Positions 45,536 through 54,538 of a stretch of DNA of 64,000 bases are shown here, piece after piece (positions within the stretch are counted from its first letter, which is position 1; every line of letters starts with the position of its first letter). The notes below the pieces were generated by a model. It ran no database searches. It was not told the DNA's origin and saw only the letters and a program-made list of their open reading frames with translations. Source of the stretch: Streptomyces glaucescens (GTDB lineage: Bacteria; Actinomycetota; Actinomycetes; Streptomycetales; Streptomycetaceae); NCBI RefSeq assembly GCF_000761215.1, contig NZ_CP009438.1, positions 6,738,501 to 6,802,500 on the forward strand, given 5' to 3'. The position numbers and the translations under genes were made by a program.

Positions 45536-45546
45536 GGGGAGGGTGT

Positions 45547-46233
45547 GTGGCCGCGCAGGACCTGGATGCCGAGCGGGACGCGATCATCGGCGCGCTCGGA
45601 CCGGTCGTCGACGGACTGGTGGCGACCTTCGGCCCGCTGTGCGAGGTGGTGCTCCACGACTACCGGCGGCCGGAGAAGTCGGTGGTCGCCGTGGCCGGTT
45701 CGGTGACCGGGCGGGCCGTGGGCGGGGCGATGAGTGAGATCGGCATGCGGGTCCTCGCCCGCGGTGACGAGGCCGCCGACGAGTTGAACTACCTCACCCG
45801 CACCCGCTCAGGCGATCTGGTCAAGTCGTCCACCATGGTGCTGCGGGACTCCACGGGCGCCGTCTTCGGCGCCCTGTGCGTCAACCTCGACGTCACCGCC
45901 GTCCACCGGACCCACGCCCTGCTCGGCGAGCTCGCCGGCCTCGGAACGGATCCCGCGCGGACGCCGGTCACCACCTTCGGCAACGACATCGACTCCGTCG
46001 TGGACGTCATCCTCGACACCCACCGGCTGCTGCGGCACCACAACTGGGCCGGCCTGGACCGCGAGCGCCGCCTGGAGCTGTTCCGCAGCCTCGACGAGCA
46101 GGGCGTCTTCGCGGTGCGCCGCGCGGTCGAGCAGGTCGCCGCCCGACTCGGCATCTCCCGCGCCTCCGCCTACAGCTATCTCTCCCAGGCCAGAGCCACG
46201 GCCGACCCGACGTCCCAGGGAGGACACTCGTGA
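45547..46233 (+). CDS. YheO/DauR-type transcriptional regulator (PAS_6 + HTH_22)
   Basis: 228 residues. N-terminal YheO-like PAS domain (residues about 8-115): VDGLVATFGPLCEVVLHDYRR, KSVVAVAGSVTGRAVGGAMSE, TRSGDLVKSSTMVLRDSTG, GALCVNLDVTAVHR. C-terminal DauR-like helix-turn-helix: LFRSLDEQGVFAVRRAVEQV, AARLGISRASAYSYL. GGGGAGGG precedes the GTG at 45547. It overlaps the ammonia-lyase gene (GTGA), so it likely controls that gene in response to an amino acid, as DauR does for D-arginine catabolism. Confidence 0.88.
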   Translation: MAAQDLDAERDAIIGALGPVVDGLVATFGPLCEVVLHDYRRPEKSVVAVAGSVTGRAVGGAMSEIGMRVLARGDEAADELNYLTRTRSGDLVKSSTMVLRDSTGAVFGALCVNLDVTAVHRTHALLGELAGLGTDPARTPVTTFGNDIDSVVDVILDTHRLLRHHNWAGLDRERRLELFRSLDEQGVFAVRRAVEQVAARLGISRASAYSYLSQARATADPTSQGGHS

Positions 46234-47210
46234 CGATCGCCCCCGACCCGGTCACGCTCGACGACGTCCGCGCGGCCGCCGCGCGGCTCAAGGGGGTCGC
46301 CCACCGCACCCCGGTGCTGCGCTCCCGGACCCTGGACGCCCTCGTCGGCGCGGAGACCCTGCTGAAGTGCGAGAACTTCCAGCGGGTCGGCGCGTTCAAG
46401 TTCCGCGGCGCCTACAACGCGATCTCCCGGCTGACGCCGGAGCAACTGGCCCGGGGCGTCGCGGCGTACTCGTCCGGGAACCACGCGCAGGCCGTCGCCC
46501 TCGCCGCCCGCGAACTGGGCACCACCGCGGTCATCGTCATGCCCGAGGACGCGCCCGCCTCCAAGCGGGAGGCGACCGCGGGGTACGGCGCCGAGATCGT
46601 CAGCTACGACCGCTACACCGGAGACCGGGTCGCCATCGCGGAGGCGCTGGCCACCGAGCGAGGGCTCACCGTCATCCCGCCCTACGAGCATCCGCACATC
46701 ATCGCGGGCCAGGGCACCGCGGCACTGGAACTGCTGGAGGAGGCCGGCGAGCTGGACGCCCTCCTCGCCCCGGTGGGAGGCGGCGGGCTGATCGCGGGCA
46801 GCGCGACCGCGGCGAAGGGCCTGCGGCCCGGGATCCGGATCATCGGTGTCGAGCCGGAGGCCGGGGACGACACCAAGCGGTCCCTGGAAGCCGGCCGGCG
46901 GATCAGCATCCCGGTGCCGCGCACCATCGCCGACGGCCAGGCCCTGCACACACCGGGCGAACTGACCTTCTCCGTCAACCGGCGGCTGGTCGACGAGATC
47001 GTCCTGGTGAGCGACGACGAGATCAAGGCGGCGATGCGGTTCGCCTTCGAGCGGCTGAAGATCGTGGTCGAGCCCAGCGGCGCCACCCCGCTCGCCGCGC
47101 TGCTCTCCGGCCGCGTCACGGACCTGCCGCACCGCGTGGGCCTGATCGTCTCCGGGGGCAACATCGACACCGCCCGGTTCGCGCGGCTCACCGGGGGCGG
47201 CACGGACTGA
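46230..47210 (+). CDS. PLP-dependent serine/threonine or threo-3-hydroxyaspartate ammonia-lyase
   Basis: 326 residues, fold type II PLP enzyme. Motifs: KCENFQRVGAFKFRGAYNAI with PLP Lys57, AAYSSGNHAQAVALAAREL, PEDAPASKREATAGYGAEIV, LAPVGGGGLIAGSATAAKG (phosphate loop) and a closing VEPSGATPLAALL plus LIVSGGNID. No ACT regulatory domain, so a catabolic type. Length and motifs fit threo-3-hydroxyaspartate dehydratases and catabolic threonine dehydratases; they cannot be separated here. GGGAGGA precedes the GTG at 46230; start overlaps the regulator stop. Confidence 0.9.
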   Translation: MTIAPDPVTLDDVRAAAARLKGVAHRTPVLRSRTLDALVGAETLLKCENFQRVGAFKFRGAYNAISRLTPEQLARGVAAYSSGNHAQAVALAARELGTTAVIVMPEDAPASKREATAGYGAEIVSYDRYTGDRVAIAEALATERGLTVIPPYEHPHIIAGQGTAALELLEEAGELDALLAPVGGGGLIAGSATAAKGLRPGIRIIGVEPEAGDDTKRSLEAGRRISIPVPRTIADGQALHTPGELTFSVNRRLVDEIVLVSDDEIKAAMRFAFERLKIVVEPSGATPLAALLSGRVTDLPHRVGLIVSGGNIDTARFARLTGGGTD

Positions 47211-47360
47211 CGGCGGCCCGGCCCCCGGATGGCGGCGCCCAACCCCCCGTCGCACGATGGACGCAAAGGGGTCCGGCCGCCGCCGGTGCCGCCTGCGCCG
47301 CGGACGAGACGGGGACCGGCCCCCGGGCCGTGGCGGACGCGGCCGGAAGGGAGGAGCGTC

Positions 47361-47726
47361 ATGCTGGAGATGAAGACGCTCGACAGGCCGGACGAGCGGC
47401 GGGACTTCCCGCACGGACACCTGGAAGCCGTGCACCTGGCGGGGTGCGACTTCGCCGTGGCGACCTTCGAGCCGGGCTGGCGCTGGTCCCAGGACGTGGG
47501 ACCGATCGCGGGCACCGAGAGCTGCCAGATGAACCACAACGGCTATGTGGTGCAGGGCCACCTGCACATCCGGATGGACGACGGCTCGGAGGCCGACGTC
47601 GGCCCGGGCGAGGTCTTCGTCTGCTCGCCCGGACACGACGCCTGGGTGGTCGGCGACGAAGCCTGTGTCGCCTACGACTTCGAGGGCCAGACGGCCAAGG
47701 AGTACGCCAAGGGCAAGGAGGGCTGA
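47361..47726 (+). CDS. Cupin-domain protein (121 aa)
   Basis: The ATG at 47361 has GGGAGGAG upstream. A single cupin barrel: FEPGWRWSQDVGPIAGTESC (first motif region, GW), NHNGYVVQGHLHIRMDDG (HNGYVVxG, His ligands) and GPGEVFVCSPGHDAWVVGDE (second motif, His). It is close to the small cupins annotated as cyclase-like or unknown; metal-dependent enzyme or ligand-binding role. No partner. It follows the ammonia-lyase on the same strand by 150 bases. Confidence 0.8.
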   Translation: MLEMKTLDRPDERRDFPHGHLEAVHLAGCDFAVATFEPGWRWSQDVGPIAGTESCQMNHNGYVVQGHLHIRMDDGSEADVGPGEVFVCSPGHDAWVVGDEACVAYDFEGQTAKEYAKGKEG

Positions 47727-47749
47727 CCCGGTACCGTCCTCGGACCGGG
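47727..47749. terminator. Hairpin between convergent cupin and VWA genes
   Basis: CCCGGT(A)CCG-TCCT-CGGACCGGG: nine pairs with one bulged A directly after the cupin stop and just before the end of the minus-strand VWA gene. Confidence 0.6.
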
Positions 47750-47754
47750 GCGCC

Positions 47755-49128
47755 TCACACTGGCAGCAGCCGGCTGATCAGACCGCCGAGCTGGTGAGCG
47801 GTGCGGCACTCGTGCATCGCCACCAGCCCGGCGTAATCCGCAGCCGCCGAGTCCCCGGTGCCCCACTGCGTGCGCGGCTCCGGGTTGAGCCAGTACACCC
47901 TGCGGGCCCGCCCGGCGATCCACCGCAGTGCCGCGAGGTTCGGATCGGCCATGTTGGTCCGCGCGTCCCCCAGGACGAACACCGTCGTACGCGGACCCAC
48001 CGCGTCTCCGTACCGCTCCGTGAACTCGCCCAGTGCCGCGCCGTAGTCGCTGCTGCCGTGCCAGCCGGTGAGGGTCGCCCCGGCGCGGATCCGCGCGCCG
48101 AGCCCGCCGGGGTCGGCCGCGCCGCGCTCCAGCAGCCCGGTCACCTCGTCGACCCGGTTGACGAAGGCGAACACCCGCACCTTCGAGAACTGGTCGTGCA
48201 GTGCCTGCACCAGCAGCATGGTGAAGTCGGAGAACCCGGACACCGAGCCCGACACATCGCACAGCAGCACCAGTTCCGGCCGCACCGGACGACGCCGGCG
48301 CAGCACGGGCCGGATCGGCACGCCGCCGGTCGACAGCGAGCCGCGCAGGGTCCGCCGCAGATCGATGCTGCCCCGCGCTGCCCGCCGGCGCCGGGCGGCG
48401 AGCCGGGTCGCCAGCTTGCGGGCGAGCGGCCGTACCGTGCGGCGCAGTTCGGCGAGCCGGTCCTGCCCCGCGTACAGGAAGTCGATCCGGTCGGCGGTCG
48501 GTGCCACCGCCCGCCGGGCGATCTCGTCGCGCCCGCGCCGTTCGGCGACCCGGCGCCGCGCCTCCGCGGCGACCTGCCCGCGGAAGACCTCGATGCGCCG
48601 CCGGATCTCGTCGTCCAGCAGCCGGCCGGCGAACCCGGAGCCGCCGTCACCGGCCCGCATCGTGTCCCGGACCCGGGCGAGCAGGGTCTGCGGGCGGAGC
48701 CGGTCGAGGGTCTGGTGCGCCGACCAGCCGTCCGAGCCGGACGAACCGCCGTATCCGCCGAAGCCCTCGACCGCCTCCGCCGCCAGTCGCTCCAGCAGGG
48801 CGACATCGCCGGCGGCGAGCGCCGCCGCGATGCGGTCGCGCAACTCGTCCCGGTCGGCCGGGCCGTCCCCGTCGCCCTTCTCCGGCCCGCCGACGGCACG
48901 CGGGAAGTACAGGTCGAAGACCGGGTCGAACACCCGGCGCTGGTCCGCGGTGTGCAGCAGGGTGGCGGCCAGCCCTTCCCGCAGCAGCTCCCGGTCGGCG
49001 AACCCCAGCGCCTCGGCCGCCCGGGCCGCGTCCACCGTCTCCCCGGTGCCGATCCGCACCCCGTGCCCGCGCAGCGCGGCCACCAAGCCGGTCAGCCGGG
49101 CCGCGGCACCCCCGGCCGCCGCCGTCAC
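47755..49128 (-). CDS. VWA domain-containing CoxE-like protein
   Basis: 457 residues. A helical N-terminal part (LVAALRGHGVRIGTGETVDAARAAEAL...) and a long Arg-rich linker precede a von Willebrand A domain with MIDAS motif LLCDVSGSVSGFSDF (DxSxS), RVRVFAFVNRVDEV and TTVFVLGDARTNM. VWA-CoxE proteins work with MoxR ATPases as metal-insertion or protein-remodelling pairs. The GTG at 49128 overlaps the MoxR stop (GTGA). The client of this pair is unknown; no CODH or other Mo enzyme gene is adjacent. Confidence 0.9.
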   Translation of the reverse strand: MTAAAGGAAARLTGLVAALRGHGVRIGTGETVDAARAAEALGFADRELLREGLAATLLHTADQRRVFDPVFDLYFPRAVGGPEKGDGDGPADRDELRDRIAAALAAGDVALLERLAAEAVEGFGGYGGSSGSDGWSAHQTLDRLRPQTLLARVRDTMRAGDGGSGFAGRLLDDEIRRRIEVFRGQVAAEARRRVAERRGRDEIARRAVAPTADRIDFLYAGQDRLAELRRTVRPLARKLATRLAARRRRAARGSIDLRRTLRGSLSTGGVPIRPVLRRRRPVRPELVLLCDVSGSVSGFSDFTMLLVQALHDQFSKVRVFAFVNRVDEVTGLLERGAADPGGLGARIRAGATLTGWHGSSDYGAALGEFTERYGDAVGPRTTVFVLGDARTNMADPNLAALRWIAGRARRVYWLNPEPRTQWGTGDSAAADYAGLVAMHECRTAHQLGGLISRLLPV

Positions 49129-50036
49129 ACCGCGTCCAGGTCGAGCTTGGCGGCCGCCTTGAGGACGTCGTCCTGGTGCTTGAGCACCACGCCGAGGGTG
49201 TCGCGCACGACGGTCTCGTCGAGGGTGTGCGCGCCGAGCGCGAGCAGGGTGCGGGCCCAGTCGATGGTCTCGGCGACCGAGGGCACCTTCCGCAGGTCCA
49301 TCGCCCGCAGCGCCCCCACCACGCGTACGACGGACTGCGCGAGCACCGCGTCGATCCCCGGCACCTTCAGCCGGACGATCCGCCGCTCCAGCTCCTCCTC
49401 GGGGAAGCCGATGTGCAGGAAGAGACAGCGGCGGCGCAGCGCCTCGGACAGCTCCCGGGAGGCGTTGGAGGTGAGGACGACGAAGGGACGGCGGGTCGCG
49501 GTGATCGTGCCCAGTTCGGGGACGGTGACCTGGAAGTCGCTGAGCACCTCCAGCAGCAGGCCCTCCACCTCGACGTCCGCCTTGTCGGTCTCGTCGATCA
49601 GCAGCACCTTCGGGTCGTCGCCGCGGATCGCGGTGAGCAGCGGGCGCGGCAGCAGGAACTCCTCGGCGAAGATGTCCGTGCGGGCCTCGTCCCAGGTCTC
49701 GCCGCGTCCGGCGCTGATCCGCAGCAGCTGCTTGGCGTGGTTCCACTCGTACAGCGCCCGCGACTCGTCGACGCCCTCGTAGCACTGCAGCCGCACCAGC
49801 CGTGCCCCAGCGACCTGGGCCACCGCCTTGGCCAGCTCCGTCTTGCCCACCCCGGCGGGCCCTTCCACGAGCAGGGGCTTGCCCAGGCGGTCGGCGAGGA
49901 AGACGGTGGTGGCGACCGCGGGCGAGGCCAGGTAGCCGGTCCCGGCGAGGCGGGCGGAGACATCGTCGACGGAAGTGAACACCAGGGCCTCCAGAGCGGC
50001 GTCGATGACCGGCTCCCTATCTAAGCGCTTGTTCAC
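49125..50036 (-). CDS. MoxR-type AAA ATPase
   Basis: 303 residues. Walker A: LLVEGPAGVGKTELAKAVA; Walker B: VLLIDETDKADVEVEGLLLE; sensor 1: FVVLTSNASRELSEALRRRC; arginine finger/AAA-lid region near LHIGFPEEELERRIV. The GTG at 50036 (GGGAG, 9 bases upstream) is preferred to a GTG at 50048 without proper spacing. Paired with the VWA gene, as is usual, and probably a chaperone that remodels or inserts cofactor into an unknown partner. Confidence 0.92.
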   Translation of the reverse strand: MNKRLDREPVIDAALEALVFTSVDDVSARLAGTGYLASPAVATTVFLADRLGKPLLVEGPAGVGKTELAKAVAQVAGARLVRLQCYEGVDESRALYEWNHAKQLLRISAGRGETWDEARTDIFAEEFLLPRPLLTAIRGDDPKVLLIDETDKADVEVEGLLLEVLSDFQVTVPELGTITATRRPFVVLTSNASRELSEALRRRCLFLHIGFPEEELERRIVRLKVPGIDAVLAQSVVRVVGALRAMDLRKVPSVAETIDWARTLLALGAHTLDETVVRDTLGVVLKHQDDVLKAAAKLDLDAV

Positions 50037-50092
50037 CGCCGGTGTCACTCCCCGCCGTTCCGCCGCCCGGCGCACGGGCGTGGCGGGGGCGC

Positions 50093-50740
50093 CTACCGCC
50101 CGCTCACCAGGACCACCTCCATGGTGCGCGGCCCGTGCACGCCCTCCACCCGGTCCAGCTCGATGTCGCTGGTCGCCGACGGGCCGGAGATCCACGTCGA
50201 CGGGCGGGCCGGGTCGAGCCGTGAAAGGGCCTGCGGAACGGACGACACCACCTGGTCCGGGACGCGCACCACACAGATGTGGTGGTCCGGCACGAGGGTG
50301 ATCCGGCGACGCCCCTGGCCGGGCCCGCCGTCCAGGACGATCGTGCCGGTCTCGGCGATCGCCACGGCGCACGCCGTGACCACGCTGTCCACCCGGTCCA
50401 GCTCGTGGGGATCCGCTTCCGGGCGGTCCGGGACCCGCTCGGCCGCGGCCGCGGCGAGCCAGCCCTGGTCCAGGCCGGGCGGCACCAGCACCGTCCGCGC
50501 GCCCCGCGCGGACAGCAACCCGGCGATCAGCGACGGGAGTTCGCCCGCCGCGCACCGGTGCACGAGTGCCCGGTAGTCCGCGAGGTTCCCGGCGAGCAGG
50601 TCCACCGTCTCGTCGACGGTGCGCCCGCCGTGCTCGCGCAGGTAGTCACGGACGACCGCCTCCTCGTAGGGGGTGTCGTCGCCCGGCACGTCCGCCAGCG
50701 CGCGCCGCACCCGGCCCAGGATCCGTTCCCTGCTGCTCAC
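50093..50740 (-). CDS. lutC: L-lactate utilization protein LutC (LUD domain)
   Basis: 215 residues of the LUD/YkgG family: SSRERILGRVRRALADVPGD at the N terminus, EAVVRDYLREHGGRTVDETVDLLAGNL, CAVAIAETGTIVLDGGPGQGRRRITLVPDHHICVV, the signature ETGT and PDHH segment, and STWISGPSATSDIELDRVEGVHGP at the C terminus. LutC acts with LutA and LutB to oxidise L-lactate to pyruvate. GTG at 50740 overlaps the lutB stop (GTGA). Last gene of lutABC. Confidence 0.92.
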   Translation of the reverse strand: MSSRERILGRVRRALADVPGDDTPYEEAVVRDYLREHGGRTVDETVDLLAGNLADYRALVHRCAAGELPSLIAGLLSARGARTVLVPPGLDQGWLAAAAAERVPDRPEADPHELDRVDSVVTACAVAIAETGTIVLDGGPGQGRRRITLVPDHHICVVRVPDQVVSSVPQALSRLDPARPSTWISGPSATSDIELDRVEGVHGPRTMEVVLVSGR

Positions 50741-52215
50741 TTCCCACCGGCCTCTCCACCGTGCGTACGCTGCCACCAGTCGCGGAACGGCTCCGGCGGC
50801 ACCGGCGGCAGCTCCCGCGTCTCGCTCCACGCCCGGCCGGGCCCCGGCAGGGTGCGCGGGTGGAAGCGCCGGGTGCGGGACGCCAGCCGCTGGCCGGTGC
50901 GCAGCGCGCCGGGACGGCCGAACGCCCAGCGCGCCGCCCGCATCGCCGCCCGCTCGGCGGCGTGGCCCTTCGCGGGCCGCAGCACCACCTTGTTGCCCGC
51001 CCGGGTGACCGGGCCGCCCTGGACGACGCGCTCGCGCAGGTGCACCAGCACCTCGGGGATGTCGATGGCGACCGGGCACACCTCGTAGCAGGCGCCGCAC
51101 AGCGACGACGCGTACGGCAGCGAGGCGTCGATCTCGCTGCCGGTGCCGCGCAGTTGGGGGCTGAGGATGGCGCCGATCGGGCCGGGGTAGACCGAGCCGT
51201 AGGCGTGCCCGCCGGCCCGCTCGTACACCGGGCACACGTTCAGGCAGGCCGAGCAGCGGATGCAGCGCAGGGCCTGGCGGCCGACCTCGTCGGCGAGGGT
51301 GTCGGTGCGGCCGTTGTCGAGCAGGACCAGGTGGAAGGTGCTCGGCCCGTCCCCGTCCGTGGTGCCGGTCCACATCGACGTGTACGGGTTCATCCGCTCG
51401 GCCGTCGAGGAGCGGGGGAGGGTCTGCAGGAACACCTCCAGGTCCCGCCAGGCCGGCACGACCTTCTCGATGCCGACCACCGAGATCAGCGTCTCCGGCA
51501 GGGTCAGGCACATCCGCCCGTTGCCCTCGGACTCCACCACCACGAGCGTGCCGGTCTCGGCGACCATGAAGTTGGCGCCGGAGATGCCGACCTTGGCGCG
51601 CAGGAACTTCTCCCGCAGGTGCAGGCGGGCCGCCTCGGCGAGTTCGGCGGGACCGTCGGTCAGGTCCTCCGGGGCGGGGCGGCCCCACGCGGCCATCTCG
51701 GCACGGAAGAGGTCGCGGATCTCGCCGCGGTTGCGGTGGATCGCCGGAACCAGGATGTGCGACGGGCGGTCGTCGCCCAGCTGCACGATCAGTTCGGCGA
51801 GGTCGGTCTCGTAGGCGCGGACGCCCGCCGCCTCCAGGGCCTCGTTCAGCCCGATCTCCTGGGTGGCCATCGACTTGACCTTGACGACCTCCGTCTCCCC
51901 GGTCGCCCTGACCAGTGAGGTGACGATCCGGTTGGCCTCCTCGGCGTCCGCCGCCCAGTGCACCACGCCCCCGGCGGCGGTGACCGACTCCTCCAGCCGC
52001 TCCAGATAGGTGTCGAGGTGGCGCAGCGTGTGGTCCTTGATCCGCTTCCCGGCCTCGCGCAGCTCGGCCCAGTCCTCGACCTCGGCGACGGCCCTGGCCC
52101 GCTTCGCGCGGATCGTGTGGGTGGCGTGGCGCAGGTTGCCGCGCAGGGTGGGGTTGCGCACCGCCGCCCGCGCCGCCGCGGGGAAGGCCGGCATGCCCAG
52201 ATACGTTCCGCTCAC
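50737..52215 (-). CDS. lutB: L-lactate utilization iron-sulfur protein LutB
   Basis: 492 residues. N-terminal LUD domain (VVHWAADAEEANRIVTSLV, VKVKSMATQEIGLNEALEA, HILVPAIHRNRGEIRDLF, GISGANFMVAETGTLVVVESEG). C-terminal ferredoxin-like region with two 4Fe-4S motifs, CIRCSACLNVCPVY and LCGACYEVCPVAIDIP. It passes electrons from L-lactate to the respiratory chain. The GTG at 52215 overlaps the lutA stop. Complete length for LutB. Confidence 0.94.
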   Translation of the reverse strand: MSGTYLGMPAFPAAARAAVRNPTLRGNLRHATHTIRAKRARAVAEVEDWAELREAGKRIKDHTLRHLDTYLERLEESVTAAGGVVHWAADAEEANRIVTSLVRATGETEVVKVKSMATQEIGLNEALEAAGVRAYETDLAELIVQLGDDRPSHILVPAIHRNRGEIRDLFRAEMAAWGRPAPEDLTDGPAELAEAARLHLREKFLRAKVGISGANFMVAETGTLVVVESEGNGRMCLTLPETLISVVGIEKVVPAWRDLEVFLQTLPRSSTAERMNPYTSMWTGTTDGDGPSTFHLVLLDNGRTDTLADEVGRQALRCIRCSACLNVCPVYERAGGHAYGSVYPGPIGAILSPQLRGTGSEIDASLPYASSLCGACYEVCPVAIDIPEVLVHLRERVVQGGPVTRAGNKVVLRPAKGHAAERAAMRAARWAFGRPGALRTGQRLASRTRRFHPRTLPGPGRAWSETRELPPVPPEPFRDWWQRTHGGEAGGK

Positions 52216-52967
52216 GCCAGGGGCTCCTCTTCCGTGCTCGCCAGGATCTCCGCGATGTGCACCGGGCGCATGCCCGACCGCAGCCGGGCCATGGTTCCGC
52301 CGATGTGCATCAGGCAGGAGTTGTCGGCCGCGCACAGCACCCCGGCGCCGGTCGACTCCGCGTTGCGGACCTTGTCGGCGCCCATCGCCGCGGACACGTC
52401 GGGGTTCTTCAGCGCGAACGTGCCGCCGAAGCCGCAGCACTCCTGCGCGCCCGGCAGCTCCACCAGCTCCAGTCCCCGCACCGCCTCCAGCAGCCGCCGC
52501 GGCCGGTCGCCGAGGCCCAGTCCGCGCAGTCCGTGACAGGTCGGGTGGTAGGTCACCGTGTGCGGGTAGTACGCGCCGACGTCCGTCACCCCGAGCACGT
52601 CCACCAGGAACTCCGTCAGCTCGTACGTCTTCGGCACCACCGGTGCCAGCGTCGCGGCCAGCGACTTCCCCCGGCCCTCCGCACGGGCCCGCTCGCCCAT
52701 CCGCGGATACAGCTCCCGCACCATCGCCCCGCACGATCCGGACGGCGTCACGATCGCCTCGTACCCTCCGAAGACGCCGGCGAAGTGCCGTGCCAGCGGC
52801 TCCGCCTCGTGCCGGTAGCCGGTGTTGTAGTGGGCCTGCCCGCAGCAGGTCTGCGCCATCGGGAAGTCGACCTCCACGCCCAGCCTGGTCAGCAGCTTCA
52901 CCACGGCGCGTCCGGTGTCCGGATAGAGCGTGTCGTTGACACAGGTCAGGAACAGAGCGACACGCAT
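52212..52967 (-). CDS. lutA: L-lactate utilization protein LutA (CCG domains)
   Basis: 251 residues. Two CCG (heterodisulfide-reductase-like) domains: VALFLTCVNDTLYPDTG, MAQTCCGQAHYNTGY, VTPSGSCGAMVRE in the first; TYHPTCHGLRGLGLGDRP, LPGAQECCGFGGTFALKNPDV, AADNSCLMHIGG in the second. The CX-CCG pattern binds Fe-S or quinone-linked clusters. First gene of lutABC, with all overlaps four bases. No lactate permease and no GntR-type LutR are adjacent. Confidence 0.94.
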   Translation of the reverse strand: MRVALFLTCVNDTLYPDTGRAVVKLLTRLGVEVDFPMAQTCCGQAHYNTGYRHEAEPLARHFAGVFGGYEAIVTPSGSCGAMVRELYPRMGERARAEGRGKSLAATLAPVVPKTYELTEFLVDVLGVTDVGAYYPHTVTYHPTCHGLRGLGLGDRPRRLLEAVRGLELVELPGAQECCGFGGTFALKNPDVSAAMGADKVRNAESTGAGVLCAADNSCLMHIGGTMARLRSGMRPVHIAEILASTEEEPLA

Positions 52968-53035
52968 CGCGGCTCCTCGGGGTCGGTCGTCGGATCAAGG
53001 GCAGGGTAGTGCGGGGGCGGCGGGGGAGGGCGGGA

Positions 53036-53065
53036 GGTCCGGCCCGGCACGTCGACGGCCGGACC
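53036..53065 (-). terminator. Hairpin after the rha operon
   Basis: GGTCCGGCC, 12-base loop, GGCCGGACC: nine perfect pairs, immediately past the rhaB stop (53075, minus) and before lutA. It separates the rha and lut operons. Confidence 0.6.
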
Positions 53066-53074
53066 CCACGGCGG

Positions 53075-54538
53075 TCAGCGCGCGGCGAGCCGCTCCTGGG
53101 CCGCCCGCCAGCGGGCGGTGCCGCCGCGCGGCTCGTAGCGGGTGAGCGGCTGGGTACGGGTGAGCAGCCGGCGCATGTCGGCGCGGTCGCCGACGAGTCC
53201 GTGGGCGCGTGCCTGCACCAGAACGTTGCCGAAGGCCGCCGCCTCGGTCGGGCCGGCCACCACCGGCAGCCCGCAGGCGTCGGCGGTGAGCTGGCACAGC
53301 AGCGCGTTGCGCACCCCGCCGCCGACCACGTGGACGACGTCGGCGCTCGTTCCGGCGAGCCGCTGCGCGTCCTCGACCGCCCGCCGGTGGGCGAGCGCGA
53401 GGGAGTCGAGGATGCACCGGGTGGTCTCCGCGGGCGTGCGCGGCACCGGCTGCCCCGACGCGCGGCACGCCTCCGCGATCCGCTCCGGCATCCGCCCGGG
53501 CGCCAGGAACGCCGGGTCCCCCGCGTCGACGACGGACCGCAGCGCCGGCCCGACGGCCGCCGCCCGCAGCAGCTCGCCCAGGTCCGGCTCGCCCCACGCC
53601 CGCACGCACTCCTGGAGCAGCCACAGGCCCATGATGTTCCGCAGGTAGCGGACCGTGCCGTCCAGTCCCAGCTCGTTGGTGAAGTTGGCGGCGCGGCTCT
53701 CCTCGGTCAGCACGGGCGCGGTCAGCTCCAGACCGGCGAGCGACCAGGTGCCGGTGCAGATGTACGCGAACCGCTCCCCGTCCGCCGGTACCGCCGCCAC
53801 CGCGGAGGCGGTGTCGTGCGAGCCGACCGCGGTGACCGGAACCGGACCGGTCAGACCGGTCTCCTCCAGCACCTCGCCGCGCAGCACGCCCGCCGGGTCC
53901 CCGGGCCGGCGCAGCGGCGCGAACAGGCTCAGGTCGATGCCGAGCCGCGCCGCCACGTCGTACGACCAGTCCCCGGTGCGCGGGTCGACGAGCTGGGTCG
54001 TGGAGGCGTTGGTCAGTTCGGTGCCCTGCTCGCCGGTGAGCCAGTACGCCATCAGGTCCGGGATCAGCAACAGCCGCTTGGCGTGCGCGAACTGCGCGCG
54101 GGAGCGGGCGGCGGTGAGCTGGTACAGCGTGTTGAACGGCACGTACTGCAATCCGGTCGCCGCGTACAGCTCCGCGGCGGGCACGGCCGCCCACACCGCC
54201 TCCGCGATGCCCTCGGTCCGGGCGTCCCGGTAGTGCACCGGGTTGCCGAGCAGCGCCCCGTCCGCGTCCAGCAGGCCGTAGTCCACGGCCCAGCTGTCGA
54301 CGCCCACGGAGTCCAGCCGGCCGCCGGTGGCGGCACCCGCCGCGCGCAGCCCGTCGAGGACCGCCGAGTACAGCGCCAGCACGTCCCAGCGCAGCCCCTC
54401 CGGCAGCCGCACGGGCCGGTTGGGGAAACGGTGCGCCTCGGTCAGCTCCAGTTCGTGCCGGCCGACGCGGCCGACCATGACGCGCCCGCCGGACGCGCCG
54501 AGGTCGACCGCGGCGTACGACTTCATGTGCGCGCTCAC
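53075..54538 (-). CDS. rhaB: Rhamnulokinase
   Basis: 487 residues. Phosphorylates L-rhamnulose with ATP. FGGY fold: KSYAAVDLGASGGRVMVG (phosphate 1), LDSVGVDSWAVDYGLLDADG (DSWAVDYG is the sugar-kinase signature of RhaB), VTAVGSHDTASAVAAVP, YICTGTWSLAGLELTAP, NIMGLWLLQECVRAWG and DVVHVVGGGVRNALLCQLTADA. The GTG at 54538 overlaps the upstream stop (GTGA); an ATG at 54526 is an alternative. Third gene of the rhamnose operon. Confidence 0.94.
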   Translation of the reverse strand: MSAHMKSYAAVDLGASGGRVMVGRVGRHELELTEAHRFPNRPVRLPEGLRWDVLALYSAVLDGLRAAGAATGGRLDSVGVDSWAVDYGLLDADGALLGNPVHYRDARTEGIAEAVWAAVPAAELYAATGLQYVPFNTLYQLTAARSRAQFAHAKRLLLIPDLMAYWLTGEQGTELTNASTTQLVDPRTGDWSYDVAARLGIDLSLFAPLRRPGDPAGVLRGEVLEETGLTGPVPVTAVGSHDTASAVAAVPADGERFAYICTGTWSLAGLELTAPVLTEESRAANFTNELGLDGTVRYLRNIMGLWLLQECVRAWGEPDLGELLRAAAVGPALRSVVDAGDPAFLAPGRMPERIAEACRASGQPVPRTPAETTRCILDSLALAHRRAVEDAQRLAGTSADVVHVVGGGVRNALLCQLTADACGLPVVAGPTEAAAFGNVLVQARAHGLVGDRADMRRLLTRTQPLTRYEPRGGTARWRAAQERLAAR

